Source: CAXBDP01 sp964598395
GTDB taxonomy: Bacteria; Bacteroidota; Bacteroidia; Cytophagales; Cyclobacteriaceae
Reading direction: 5' to 3'
Assembly (NCBI GenBank): GCA_964598395.1
Contig: CAZRBW010000020.1
Span: forward strand, 1-44,701
Length of the DNA: 44,701 nucleotides
In this document: piece after piece, positions 17,756 through 24,740 of the stretch
Layout of the letters: each line of letters opens with the position of its first letter
Position numbering within the stretch: position 1 is the first letter of the stretch
Notes under the pieces: model-generated
The model's input: the letters and a program-made list of their open reading frames with translations, nothing else
Databases searched by the model: none
Told to the model about the DNA's origin: nothing
Translations under genes and position numbers: made by a program

Positions 17756-19210
17756 ATGAAAAAGAAAAATGAGAACACTAATTCAAGAAGGAATTTTCTA
17801 AAAAGCTCAGCCCTTATCGCCTCAGGCTTTTATATCCTCCCGCGCCATGTATTGGGTGGCAAAGGCTTTGTGGCACCAAGTGATAAATTGATGGTGGCAA
17901 GTATAGGCGTAGGCGGTATGGGTGGAGCTGATGTAAGAGGAATTCATAAGACTGGAAAAGCGGAAATTGCCTTTTTATGTGATGTGGATGATAACAGAGC
18001 CAAAGGAACGCGGGAGGAATTTCCAAAAGCCAAGTATTACAAAGACTGGAGAGAACTCTTAGAAAAGGAATCGAAAAACTTCGATGCCGTATCTGTTTCC
18101 ACCCCAGATCATAATCATGCAGCGCCAGCATTGGCTGCTATGCAATTAGGCAAGCATGTATATGTTCAAAAACCCATCACTCATGATATTTACGAAGCAA
18201 GAGTATTAACTCAAGCTGCAGATAAGTACAAAGTAGTAACCCAAATGGGCAATCAAGGCTCATCAGGTGATGGCGTGAGGCAACTTACCGAATGGTATGA
18301 TGCTGGACTTATTGGCGATGTCCACACCATTTATTGCTGGACAGATAGACCTGTCTGGCCACAAGGAATTCCTTGGCCAAGCACTGCAGCTCCTATTCCG
18401 GCCGGTTTGGATTGGGACTTATGGCTTGGCACTGCTCCAAGAAAGGATTACGTAGAAAAGCTAGTTCCTTTCAACTGGCGAGGCTGGTGGGATTATGGAA
18501 CTGGCGCATTAGGAGATATGGGCTGCCATATCATGGAGCCAGCATTTAGAGTGCTTGGATTACAATATGCTAATGAAGTACAGGCAAGCGTAGGCTCAGT
18601 ATATGTGGATGAATTCCGTAGAGGCTATTTCCCTGAAAGTTGCCCTCCATCGAGCCATGTAATATTGAATTTCCCGAAAACCAACAAAACCAATGGGCCT
18701 GTAAAAGTGCATTGGATGGATGGCGGCATACAGCCAGAAAGACCTGAAGAACTTGGCCCTAACGAGACTTTTGGCGATGGAGGAAATGGCGCATTATTTA
18801 TTGGCACCAAAGGCAAAATGATGTGTGGTACTTATAGTCTAAACCCACAACTATTGCCGACCAGCAGAACAGCCCAAGCCAATGTACCGCAAAAAATTGC
18901 TAGAGTGCCGGAAGGCTCCAATGGACATTACAATCAGTGGGTAGAGGCAAGCATTGCAGGCTATGGCAAAATGGAGGTAAGCTCTCCTTTCGAAATCGCT
19001 GGCCCACTAACCGAATCACTTTTGATGGCCAATTTGGCTATTCGTGCCCATGACATAAGAGTGCCTAGAGAAAGTGGCAACGGATATAACTATCCTGGCA
19101 GAAACATCAAACTTGTGTGGGATAATGACAATATGAAAGTGAGCAATTTCGATATGGTAAATCAGTTTGTGAAACGCGAATATCCGGAAGGATACAGCTT
19201 AAATCTCTAA
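17756..19210 (+). CDS. exported Gfo/Idh/MocA oxidoreductase (TAT leader)
   Basis: 484 aa. Leader SRRNFLKSSALIASGFYILP is a clear twin-arginine signal (S-R-R-x-F-L-K), typical of cofactor-binding proteins exported folded. Rossmann core MVASIGVGGMGGADVRG, the modified EKP motif is QKP in VYVQKPITHDIYEA, then WRGWWDYGTGALGDMGCHIM (D-M-G-C-H). The Q-K-P variant and TAT leader are shared by the alpha-N-acetylgalactosaminidase (GH109)-like/secreted Gfo/Idh branch common in Bacteroidota and Planctomycetes. It could oxidise sugars transiently during glycoside cleavage with a tightly bound NAD. Follows GMC by 11 bp. Octamers at 17836-17843 and 18010-18017. Confidence 0.87.
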   Translation: MKKKNENTNSRRNFLKSSALIASGFYILPRHVLGGKGFVAPSDKLMVASIGVGGMGGADVRGIHKTGKAEIAFLCDVDDNRAKGTREEFPKAKYYKDWRELLEKESKNFDAVSVSTPDHNHAAPALAAMQLGKHVYVQKPITHDIYEARVLTQAADKYKVVTQMGNQGSSGDGVRQLTEWYDAGLIGDVHTIYCWTDRPVWPQGIPWPSTAAPIPAGLDWDLWLGTAPRKDYVEKLVPFNWRGWWDYGTGALGDMGCHIMEPAFRVLGLQYANEVQASVGSVYVDEFRRGYFPESCPPSSHVILNFPKTNKTNGPVKVHWMDGGIQPERPEELGPNETFGDGGNGALFIGTKGKMMCGTYSLNPQLLPTSRTAQANVPQKIARVPEGSNGHYNQWVEASIAGYGKMEVSSPFEIAGPLTESLLMANLAIRAHDIRVPRESGNGYNYPGRNIKLVWDNDNMKVSNFDMVNQFVKREYPEGYSLNL

Positions 19211-19214
19211 GAAA

Positions 19215-19781
19215 ATGGAAAGAAGAGAAGCAGTGAAATTTATAACTATGCTCATGGGCGGCACGGCCATCGTTGGTGGTTCTGCGTTTATCTCAGGTTG
19301 CAAAAGTGACACAGGCAAAGATCTCGTATTCTCAACGGACGAAATCTCGTTTCTGAATGAAATTGCCAATGTAATTATCCCTGACACTGATACACCCGGT
19401 GCCAAAGCAGCCAACGTGGGTGAATTTATGATGCGTATGGTCAACGATACCTATGAAGCCAAAAACCAAACAGCCTTTTTGGAAGGAATGCACTTGCTCA
19501 ATGACCGGGCAAAAATTACCTATGAAAAGCCTTTTGTGAAATTGAAAGATGAGGAAAAATTTGAAATGCTGGAGCAATTAGATGCTGAGCAAGAAGAATA
19601 TACCAAAAGCAAACTGAGGGAGGAACCACCGCATTATTTTAGAATGATGAAAGAGTTGACCTTACTAGGCTATTTCACGTCAGAAATTGGCGTAACGCAA
19701 GCTCGAAGATATGCGCCTGTCCCTGGCAGATTTGATGCATGCATTCCTTACAATCCTGGAGACAAGGCTTGGGTTTATTAA
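19215..19781 (+). CDS. gluconate 2-dehydrogenase subunit 3 family lipoprotein
   Basis: 188 aa. Leader with RREAVKF and lipobox ISGC (Cys29), so a TAT-like lipoprotein. The body fits the small gamma subunit of GMC sugar dehydrogenases: FLNEIANVIIPDTDTPGAKAANVGEFM (in part) is the hallmark IPxTDTPGA stretch, and the C-terminus has HYFRMMKELTLLGYFTSEIG. In the family this subunit guides export and membrane placement of the FAD subunit. Lies 4 bp after the Gfo/Idh gene rather than directly beside GMC. No cytochrome c subunit gene is visible here, so the electron acceptor is unknown. Confidence 0.88.
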   Translation: MERREAVKFITMLMGGTAIVGGSAFISGCKSDTGKDLVFSTDEISFLNEIANVIIPDTDTPGAKAANVGEFMMRMVNDTYEAKNQTAFLEGMHLLNDRAKITYEKPFVKLKDEEKFEMLEQLDAEQEEYTKSKLREEPPHYFRMMKELTLLGYFTSEIGVTQARRYAPVPGRFDACIPYNPGDKAWVY

Positions 19782-19802
19782 GTCATAATTCAATGTTAGA
19801 AT

Positions 19803-20681
19803 ATGCAAAGAAGAACTTTTGTGAAAAATTCAGCAGCCATTGGTGCTTATATAGGTCTTGGCTCCTTAGCTTCTAGTATTATGTCGTGTAACACGCTAGG
19901 CAATAATCATTCTTTCAAAATTAAAGATTTTGGGATACAGCTTTATTCTATAAAAGAAGATATGCTGAAAAGTCCCTTTGAAGTATTGGTGAAGCTTGCA
20001 GAATATGGCTATAAAACCCTCGAAAGTTTCGAAAGTGACTTAGGAATATATTGGGGAATGTCCAATATGGAATTCAAGCGGGAGGTTGAAAATGTGGGCA
20101 TGAAACTTATGGCTTCTCATGTTGACATCAATGTTAACTTCGAAGCCAAAGTGGATGAAGCTGCCAAAGCAGGTTTGCAGCACCTTATCTCCCCATCAAT
20201 AGACGGAGGGAATACACTAGATTATTACCGAGCATTCGCAGACAAATTCAACGAATGTGGAGACATATGCCAGAAAGCAGGGATTCGTTTTGGGTATCAT
20301 AATCATGGCTATTCATTCAAACCAATCGACGGAATTTACCCACAAGACATCCTCATGGAAAACACAGATGCTAAATTAGTCGATTTTGAAATTGACCTTT
20401 ATTGGGTACTAACTGCTGGTGAAGATCCAATCCGTTGGCTGCAAAAATATCCAAATCGATTCACCCATTGCCACCTAAAGGACAGGGAAAACCTACCACT
20501 CACGCAAGAAGATGCAAGCATTGATTTAGGAAAAGGAATTCTGAATATCCCAGAAGTACTCAAAGTAGCTGAAAATAATGGTCTAAAGCACATCATTATC
20601 GAACAAGAACGCTACCCAATAGCTGAACCATTAGAAGCTACTAAGGCTAACGCAAATTATTTGAGGGGTATTTTGGGCTAG
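19803..20681 (+). CDS. exported sugar phosphate isomerase/epimerase-like TIM barrel (TAT leader)
   Basis: 292 aa. Leader QRRTFVKNSAAIGAYIGLGS with RR-T-F-V-K and a lipobox-like SIMSC (Cys29): a TAT lipoprotein. TIM-barrel body with FGIQLYSIKEDML, GYKTLESFES, metal ligands in RFGYHNHGYSFKPI, VDFEIDLYWVLTAG, THCHLKDREN and KHIIIEQERYP. Third isomerase paralogue of the locus and last gene of the plus-strand arm. Stops 8 bp before the convergent GDPD gene. Substrate probably a keto-sugar; inferred from neighbours. Octamer at 20078-20085 encodes K-R-E-V. Confidence 0.85.
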   Translation: MQRRTFVKNSAAIGAYIGLGSLASSIMSCNTLGNNHSFKIKDFGIQLYSIKEDMLKSPFEVLVKLAEYGYKTLESFESDLGIYWGMSNMEFKREVENVGMKLMASHVDINVNFEAKVDEAAKAGLQHLISPSIDGGNTLDYYRAFADKFNECGDICQKAGIRFGYHNHGYSFKPIDGIYPQDILMENTDAKLVDFEIDLYWVLTAGEDPIRWLQKYPNRFTHCHLKDRENLPLTQEDASIDLGKGILNIPEVLKVAENNGLKHIIIEQERYPIAEPLEATKANANYLRGILG

Positions 20682-20689
20682 CACCCACC

Positions 20690-21577
20690 TTACCTCCTCA
20701 ATCCCATCGCTCTATCTGGATAATCAGTAATAATGCCATCGACACCCCATTCTAGTAAATCGCGCATTTCGTCAGTGGTGTTTACTGTCCAAGGGATTAC
20801 TGCCATACCTGCCGCTTGAATTTCTTTGATATTGGCTGCTGTTAGGAGCTTGTAGTATGGACTGTAAACTGTCGGCGTAAAACCCAAATCGACAATATTC
20901 TCTTGCCATGTTTTGGCATTGGCTACTAAGGCAGCAAGGGGATATTTATCTGTTTTGCTATTCCATAGTTGAAGTACTCGAAAGTCAAACGACTGCATGA
21001 TAATACGTGAAGGCTCAATTCCACTCTTTTCAAACTCTTCAAACACCAAATGAGCAAATGTCTCAATATCTGGCTGCAACCCTCCCGCTTCATCTTCCAC
21101 TGTACTTTTAATTTCGATGTTGTAGTAAATTGGTGCCATTCCATTTTCAGCTACATATCTTTCGGCAATTTCAAAAACCTGTGACAATAAAGGCTTCACA
21201 ACTGGCTCTGAAACTTGCTCAGGAAAACCAGGATGGCCAATACTTCCACAATCACATTTCTGTAATTCTTCCAAGGTCATTTCAAAAATATTATACTCCT
21301 TTTGCTTTTCGGCTGGGATTCTATTTCCATCGGCATCCAAACAAATTGCAGAATTAAGCCACGGCTCATGCGAAACCACCACCCGCATATCTTTGGTAAT
21401 GACCACATCTAGTTCTAAGGTAGTCACCTTATATTCCAAGGCTTTCAAAAATGCCGGAATGGAATTTTCGGGCGCTAAACCACGAGCCCCTCTATGGCCT
21501 TGCAAATCAAAAGCGTATTGTTGAGCCGATGCATTCATGGCAAACAATATCAGCATTGAGAAGAATATCTTTTTCAT
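20690..21577 (-). CDS. glycerophosphodiester phosphodiesterase, secreted
   Basis: 295 aa with a Sec signal peptide (IFFSMLILFAMNASAQ). GDPD core: LQGHRGARGLAPENSIPAF (His/Arg/Glu catalytic and metal residues), TTLELDVVITKDMRVVVSHEP (split; ELD metal ligands and second His), YYNIEIKS, and the C-terminal VIPWTVNTTDEMRDLLEWGVDGIITDYPD in pieces. Hydrolyses glycerophosphodiesters to glycerol-3-phosphate and alcohol in the periplasm. 20 bp downstream of the alpha/beta hydrolase gene on the same strand, so probably one transcript for lipid-derived ester breakdown. Confidence 0.93.
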   Translation of the reverse strand: MKKIFFSMLILFAMNASAQQYAFDLQGHRGARGLAPENSIPAFLKALEYKVTTLELDVVITKDMRVVVSHEPWLNSAICLDADGNRIPAEKQKEYNIFEMTLEELQKCDCGSIGHPGFPEQVSEPVVKPLLSQVFEIAERYVAENGMAPIYYNIEIKSTVEDEAGGLQPDIETFAHLVFEEFEKSGIEPSRIIMQSFDFRVLQLWNSKTDKYPLAALVANAKTWQENIVDLGFTPTVYSPYYKLLTAANIKEIQAAGMAVIPWTVNTTDEMRDLLEWGVDGIITDYPDRAMGLRR

Positions 21578-21597
21578 AATTTTTGAATTATCATCAA

Positions 21598-22632
21598 TTA
21601 ATTTTTCAAATAAGTAGAATCTTGCACCGCAATTCCCAAACCCGACAGAAAGCTGGTAGTTTCCAAAAACACACCTTTATAATCCTTGCTTCTATATTCT
21701 GATGCGATTACGTGATTTCCACTTTCGGGAAATGAAACTTCAGTCAATTTTTGTGCTGGAGTAGAAATCCAAGTGAGCATATCTTTCATTGCTGGTACGG
21801 AAACCACCATATCCTGCTCTTGCTCATTTTTGTAATAATAGCCCAGAAAAAGCGGGAGGTTGAAATCCTTCAACTTTTCCTCATCCATTTCTGAATATAC
21901 AAATTGCATTAAAGCTTCGTAAGCATCCACATGATAATTGCTTGTCCAATATTTAGCCACTGCTCCATCACCTCTATTTTGGCTAATAAATTTACCTCCC
22001 GCCATTTGAGTCATAATTACTTTACCCCAAGGGCGGATCAATTGCTTTGAAGTAGATTCGGAATAAGGTCTTATTATAGGCGAATAAAGTACCACTGCCG
22101 CAACAGTTTCAATTTTTGGCGCAGCCCAAAGTGCCAAGGCTCCACCTGTAGATGTGCCAATCACTATCACACTATCACCAAGGGCAGCAGCAATGCTCAA
22201 TGCCTCCAACGTTCCTTCCATCAGATCTCCAGCACGCAATCCTTCCATTGCAGTGCTGTCGCTGCGACCATGTCCAGGCAATCTTGCGAGAAACAAATTA
22301 GCATCGAATGTCTCAGATAACCATTGGTGTACTGGATAACCTTCACCCTGGCTGGCTCCAAATCCATGTAAATAAACAATTGAGTAATTAGTTTTCTGTT
22401 TCAAACTATCGTTTGCCCAAATGATCCTAGCTTCATTGTCTGGCCTGATTACACCTTGCAATTCCGCTTCCTGTAGCGTCACAAAATCCGCCACTTCGCT
22501 AATGGAAGCAAAAGCGGGAGGCATTTCATAATTCAAATTAGTTGGACTTGGCTTTGGCCCAAGCAAATAAATAACGACCAACAAAAGCAACAATATTAAT
22601 AGCCCTTTTAAGATGTTCTTAATTACCCTCAT
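21598..22632 (-). CDS. membrane-anchored alpha/beta hydrolase
   Basis: 344 aa. One N-terminal hydrophobic anchor (LKGLLILLLLLVVIYLLG, residues 8-25). Alpha/beta fold: SIVYLHGFGASQGEG oxyanion strand, nucleophile elbow GTSTGG (Ser in G-T-S-T-G), and the C-terminal His in ESGNHVIAS. Likely an esterase or lysophospholipase-type enzyme facing the periplasm. First gene of the two-gene set with GDPD. Carries three octamer copies (21852-21859, 21995-22002, 22514-22521), the densest gene in the window. Confidence 0.82.
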   Translation of the reverse strand: MRVIKNILKGLLILLLLLVVIYLLGPKPSPTNLNYEMPPAFASISEVADFVTLQEAELQGVIRPDNEARIIWANDSLKQKTNYSIVYLHGFGASQGEGYPVHQWLSETFDANLFLARLPGHGRSDSTAMEGLRAGDLMEGTLEALSIAAALGDSVIVIGTSTGGALALWAAPKIETVAAVVLYSPIIRPYSESTSKQLIRPWGKVIMTQMAGGKFISQNRGDGAVAKYWTSNYHVDAYEALMQFVYSEMDEEKLKDFNLPLFLGYYYKNEQEQDMVVSVPAMKDMLTWISTPAQKLTEVSFPESGNHVIASEYRSKDYKGVFLETTSFLSGLGIAVQDSTYLKN

Positions 22633-22733
22633 GTGTGCAAATTAGACAGTATATGTGAATTTAAAATTATCAAATCACTTTATCGAATTATTTTTCTTCT
22701 GAGCCACAACCTTTTGAAAATTATTTCCGTTAT

Positions 22734-22769
22734 TTGATTTAATATGATATCACTTTAATATTAAATCAA
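22734..22769 (+). promoter_or_regulatory. 12-bp perfect inverted repeat abutting the SPFH start codon
   Basis: TTGATTTAATAT (22734-22745) and ATATTAAATCAA (22758-22769) flank 12 nt; the last A is the A of the ATG. As DNA it has the form of an operator; as RNA it would hide the translation start. The operon encodes its own ribbon-helix-helix protein, so autoregulation is a natural hypothesis. Confidence 0.5.
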
Positions 22770-23635
22770 TGACCATGACAGAGACACAAGAAAAATCAAC
22801 AAAACCCATCTCAGGGTACCCAATGCTATTTTTACTACTCCTAATGTTCGGGGGTAGTATTTGGGCAGCTATTTATTTCACAATGCCTATTTTATTACTA
22901 GTAACTCTACTAGCAATAATCTTAATGCCTGGCTTGTTCTTTATTACGCCAAACAACTCCAGAGTATTGGTACTTTTTGGTAAGTATAAGGGAACGGTAA
23001 AGGAACATGGCTTTTATTGGGTGAATCCATTCTATTTGAAGAAACCAATATCACTAAGAGCAAGAAACTTTGATAGCGAAAGAGTGAAAGTGAATGACAA
23101 AGTAGGTAATCCAATTTTGATTGGAGTTATTCTAGTTTGGAAAGTGAAGGATACTTTTAGAGCGAGTTTCGAGGTAGATAATTACACAGACTTTGTGAAG
23201 GTGCAAAGTGATGCCGCAGTAAGAAAGCTAGCAGGTATGTATCCTTATGACAATTTCGAAGACGATGAAGCGGAAGTGACTCTTCGTAGTGGCTTGGAGG
23301 AAGTAAATCACAACTTAGAAAATGAGCTGACTGAAAGGCTAGACATCGCCGGCATCGAAGTAATAGAAGCTAGAATTGGCTACTTGGCTTATGCACAAGA
23401 AATAGCTAGCGCAATGCTTCAAAGGCAACAAGCAACTGCCATTGTAGCAGCTCGGCATAAGATTGTAGAAGGTGCGGTAAGCATGGTGGAGATGGCCTTG
23501 GAGCAGCTTAACAAAAAACAGATTGTAGAATTAGATGAAGATAAGAAAGCCGCTATGGTTACCAATTTGATGGTGGTACTTTGCTCCGACAAAGCTGCAA
23601 GTCCTGTGGTGAATACTGGAACACTCAACCATTAG
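22769..23635 (+). CDS. SPFH/Band 7 domain membrane protein
   Basis: 288 aa. Two adjacent hydrophobic segments (about residues 19-58: MLFLLLLMFGGSIWAAIYF and ILLLVTLLAIILMPGLFF) anchor the protein, then the Band 7 domain: NNSRVLVLFGKYKGTVKEHG, the GFYWVNPFY turn, VKVNDKVGNPILIGVILVWKV (in part), and the oligomerisation helix EVIEARIGYLAYAQEIASAML. SPFH proteins form membrane cages or microdomains and act with proteases or as scaffolds. ATG 22769 is followed by a second ATG at 22775; either could be used. First gene of a four-gene operon. Confidence 0.9.
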   Translation: MTMTETQEKSTKPISGYPMLFLLLLMFGGSIWAAIYFTMPILLLVTLLAIILMPGLFFITPNNSRVLVLFGKYKGTVKEHGFYWVNPFYLKKPISLRARNFDSERVKVNDKVGNPILIGVILVWKVKDTFRASFEVDNYTDFVKVQSDAAVRKLAGMYPYDNFEDDEAEVTLRSGLEEVNHNLENELTERLDIAGIEVIEARIGYLAYAQEIASAMLQRQQATAIVAARHKIVEGAVSMVEMALEQLNKKQIVELDEDKKAAMVTNLMVVLCSDKAASPVVNTGTLNH

Positions 23636-23699
23636 GATATTGAATAAAAGAATGTCACAAAAATAAATTCCCAACGCATTAAATTCAAATTACAATAAT

Positions 23700-24230
23700 A
23701 TGGCTAGAGTATATTTTGAAGAAAACCAGCGATTTAACCAGCCATGGTTATGGATTCTTATGATTGGTATTACCATCATTTCTTTAGGCGGACTTATTTA
23801 CTCCTGCATCGTTAATTTGACAGGAAATGAAAATGTGAATTCGGAATCTGATATCCAAGCACTGATTTATACTTTGGTGTTTACCTTCATTATCAATGTG
23901 GCCATATATTGGCTATTGCTAAGCATCAGACTTTATACAAGGGTAGAAAATGACGGAATTCATTACCGCTTCCCTCCTATTATCAATAAGTGGAAAAAAA
24001 TTACTAAAACTGATCTCAAAAGCTTTCAAGTAAGAAAATACAGCCCATTGAAGGAATATGGAGGTTGGGGGTATAGAATAGGCATCAATGGCAAAGCTCT
24101 AAATGTACGAGGTAATATGGGACTTGCGATGGAGTTGAATGATGGGAAAAAATTATTGCTTGGCACTCAGAAACCTGAGGAATTGAAGATGGCTATGCAA
24201 AAGCTGTATGAGGATAAAACGGAATATTAG
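23700..24230 (+). CDS. two-pass membrane protein with PH-like C-terminal domain, hypothetical
   Basis: 176 aa. Two hydrophobic helices (LWILMIGITIISLGGLIYSCI; LIYTLVFTFIINVAIYWLLL) joined by a polar loop, then a soluble beta-rich domain (YTRVENDGIHYRFPPI, YGGWGYRIGINGKALNV, GLAMELNDGKKLLLGTQ) and a C-terminal helix. The layout resembles bacterial PH-domain membrane proteins. Starts 64 bp after the SPFH gene and stops 2 bp before the RHH gene. No established function. Confidence 0.75.
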   Translation: MARVYFEENQRFNQPWLWILMIGITIISLGGLIYSCIVNLTGNENVNSESDIQALIYTLVFTFIINVAIYWLLLSIRLYTRVENDGIHYRFPPIINKWKKITKTDLKSFQVRKYSPLKEYGGWGYRIGINGKALNVRGNMGLAMELNDGKKLLLGTQKPEELKMAMQKLYEDKTEY

Positions 24231-24232
24231 TT

Positions 24233-24403
24233 ATGCCAAAGAAAAAACCATTTGTACTACGCATGGACGAGAATACCATGGCTGCGCTTGAAAAATGGGC
24301 GGCTGATGAATTCCGTAGTATCAATGGACAGCTGGAATATATTATCAATAAGGCATTGAAAGATGCTGGAAGACTAAAGAAAAACCAACCAAACCAAGAG
24401 TAA
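24233..24403 (+). CDS. Arc-like ribbon-helix-helix DNA-binding protein
   Basis: 56 aa, short enough to be missed by simple ORF filters. MPKKKPFVLRMDENTMAALEK (split) gives the N-terminal beta ribbon (PFVLRM) followed by helix A (DENTMAALEKWAADEF), turn (RSINGQ) and helix B (LEYIINKALKDAG): the Arc/MetJ fold, with R-S-I-N-G-Q as the conserved inter-helix turn. Starts 2 bp after the upstream stop and ends 1 bp before the Zn-ribbon gene. Such proteins bind inverted or direct repeats as dimers; the inverted repeat at 22734-22769 is the obvious candidate target. No toxin gene is next to it. Confidence 0.85.
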   Translation: MPKKKPFVLRMDENTMAALEKWAADEFRSINGQLEYIINKALKDAGRLKKNQPNQE

Positions 24404-24404
24404 C

Positions 24405-24617
24405 ATGGAACACAAAAATTATCAATGCCCTAAATGCGAACATCGCCATTTCACTACTGACGAAATGGCCACTACAGGCGGTGCACTCACTAGAATTTTC
24501 GATATTCAAAATCGCAGATTCTTAACAATGAGTTGCGATAAATGTGGATACACAGAAATTTTCAAAAAGCCGAAGGGATCTACATTAGAGAACATCCTGG
24601 ATTTCTTCACCACATAA
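24405..24617 (+). CDS. small zinc-ribbon protein, predicted nucleic-acid binding
   Basis: 70 aa. Two CxxC knuckles, CPKC (residues 8-11) and CDKCGYTE (44-51), separated by a 32-residue insert (TDEMATTGGALTRIFDIQNR) as in the YpzJ-type Zn-ribbon family described as predicted nucleic-acid binding. Fourth gene of the SPFH operon, 1 bp after the RHH stop. Function unknown. Confidence 0.8.
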   Translation: MEHKNYQCPKCEHRHFTTDEMATTGGALTRIFDIQNRRFLTMSCDKCGYTEIFKKPKGSTLENILDFFTT

Positions 24618-24670
24618 TTTCGAGTTGAATTAATGCAAAGTCAACAACCTTTGCATCAGAAAAATACACA

Positions 24671-24706
24671 AAAAAAATCCCATGAATTGACTCAACTCAT
24701 GGGATT
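24671..24706 (-). terminator. intrinsic terminator for the amidohydrolase gene
   Basis: AATCCCATGA and TCATGGGATT (24676-24685 and 24697-24706) form a 10-bp stem with an 11-nt loop; on the minus strand it is followed directly by a T-run (24677-24671). It also lies 60-90 bp past the end of the SPFH operon and may stop transcription from both sides. Confidence 0.75.
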
Positions 24707-24740
24707 CTGTACTGTATTGCACTAAAAGGTGTATTTAATC

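Noticed and set aside
10860..20681. Polysaccharide utilisation locus of SusC/SusD type
   Set aside because: No TonB-dependent transporter or SusD lipoprotein is present; the content fits keto-sugar oxidation instead.
24233..24403. Toxin-antitoxin antitoxin
   Set aside because: The RHH protein has no toxin-like neighbour; it is embedded in an SPFH operon.
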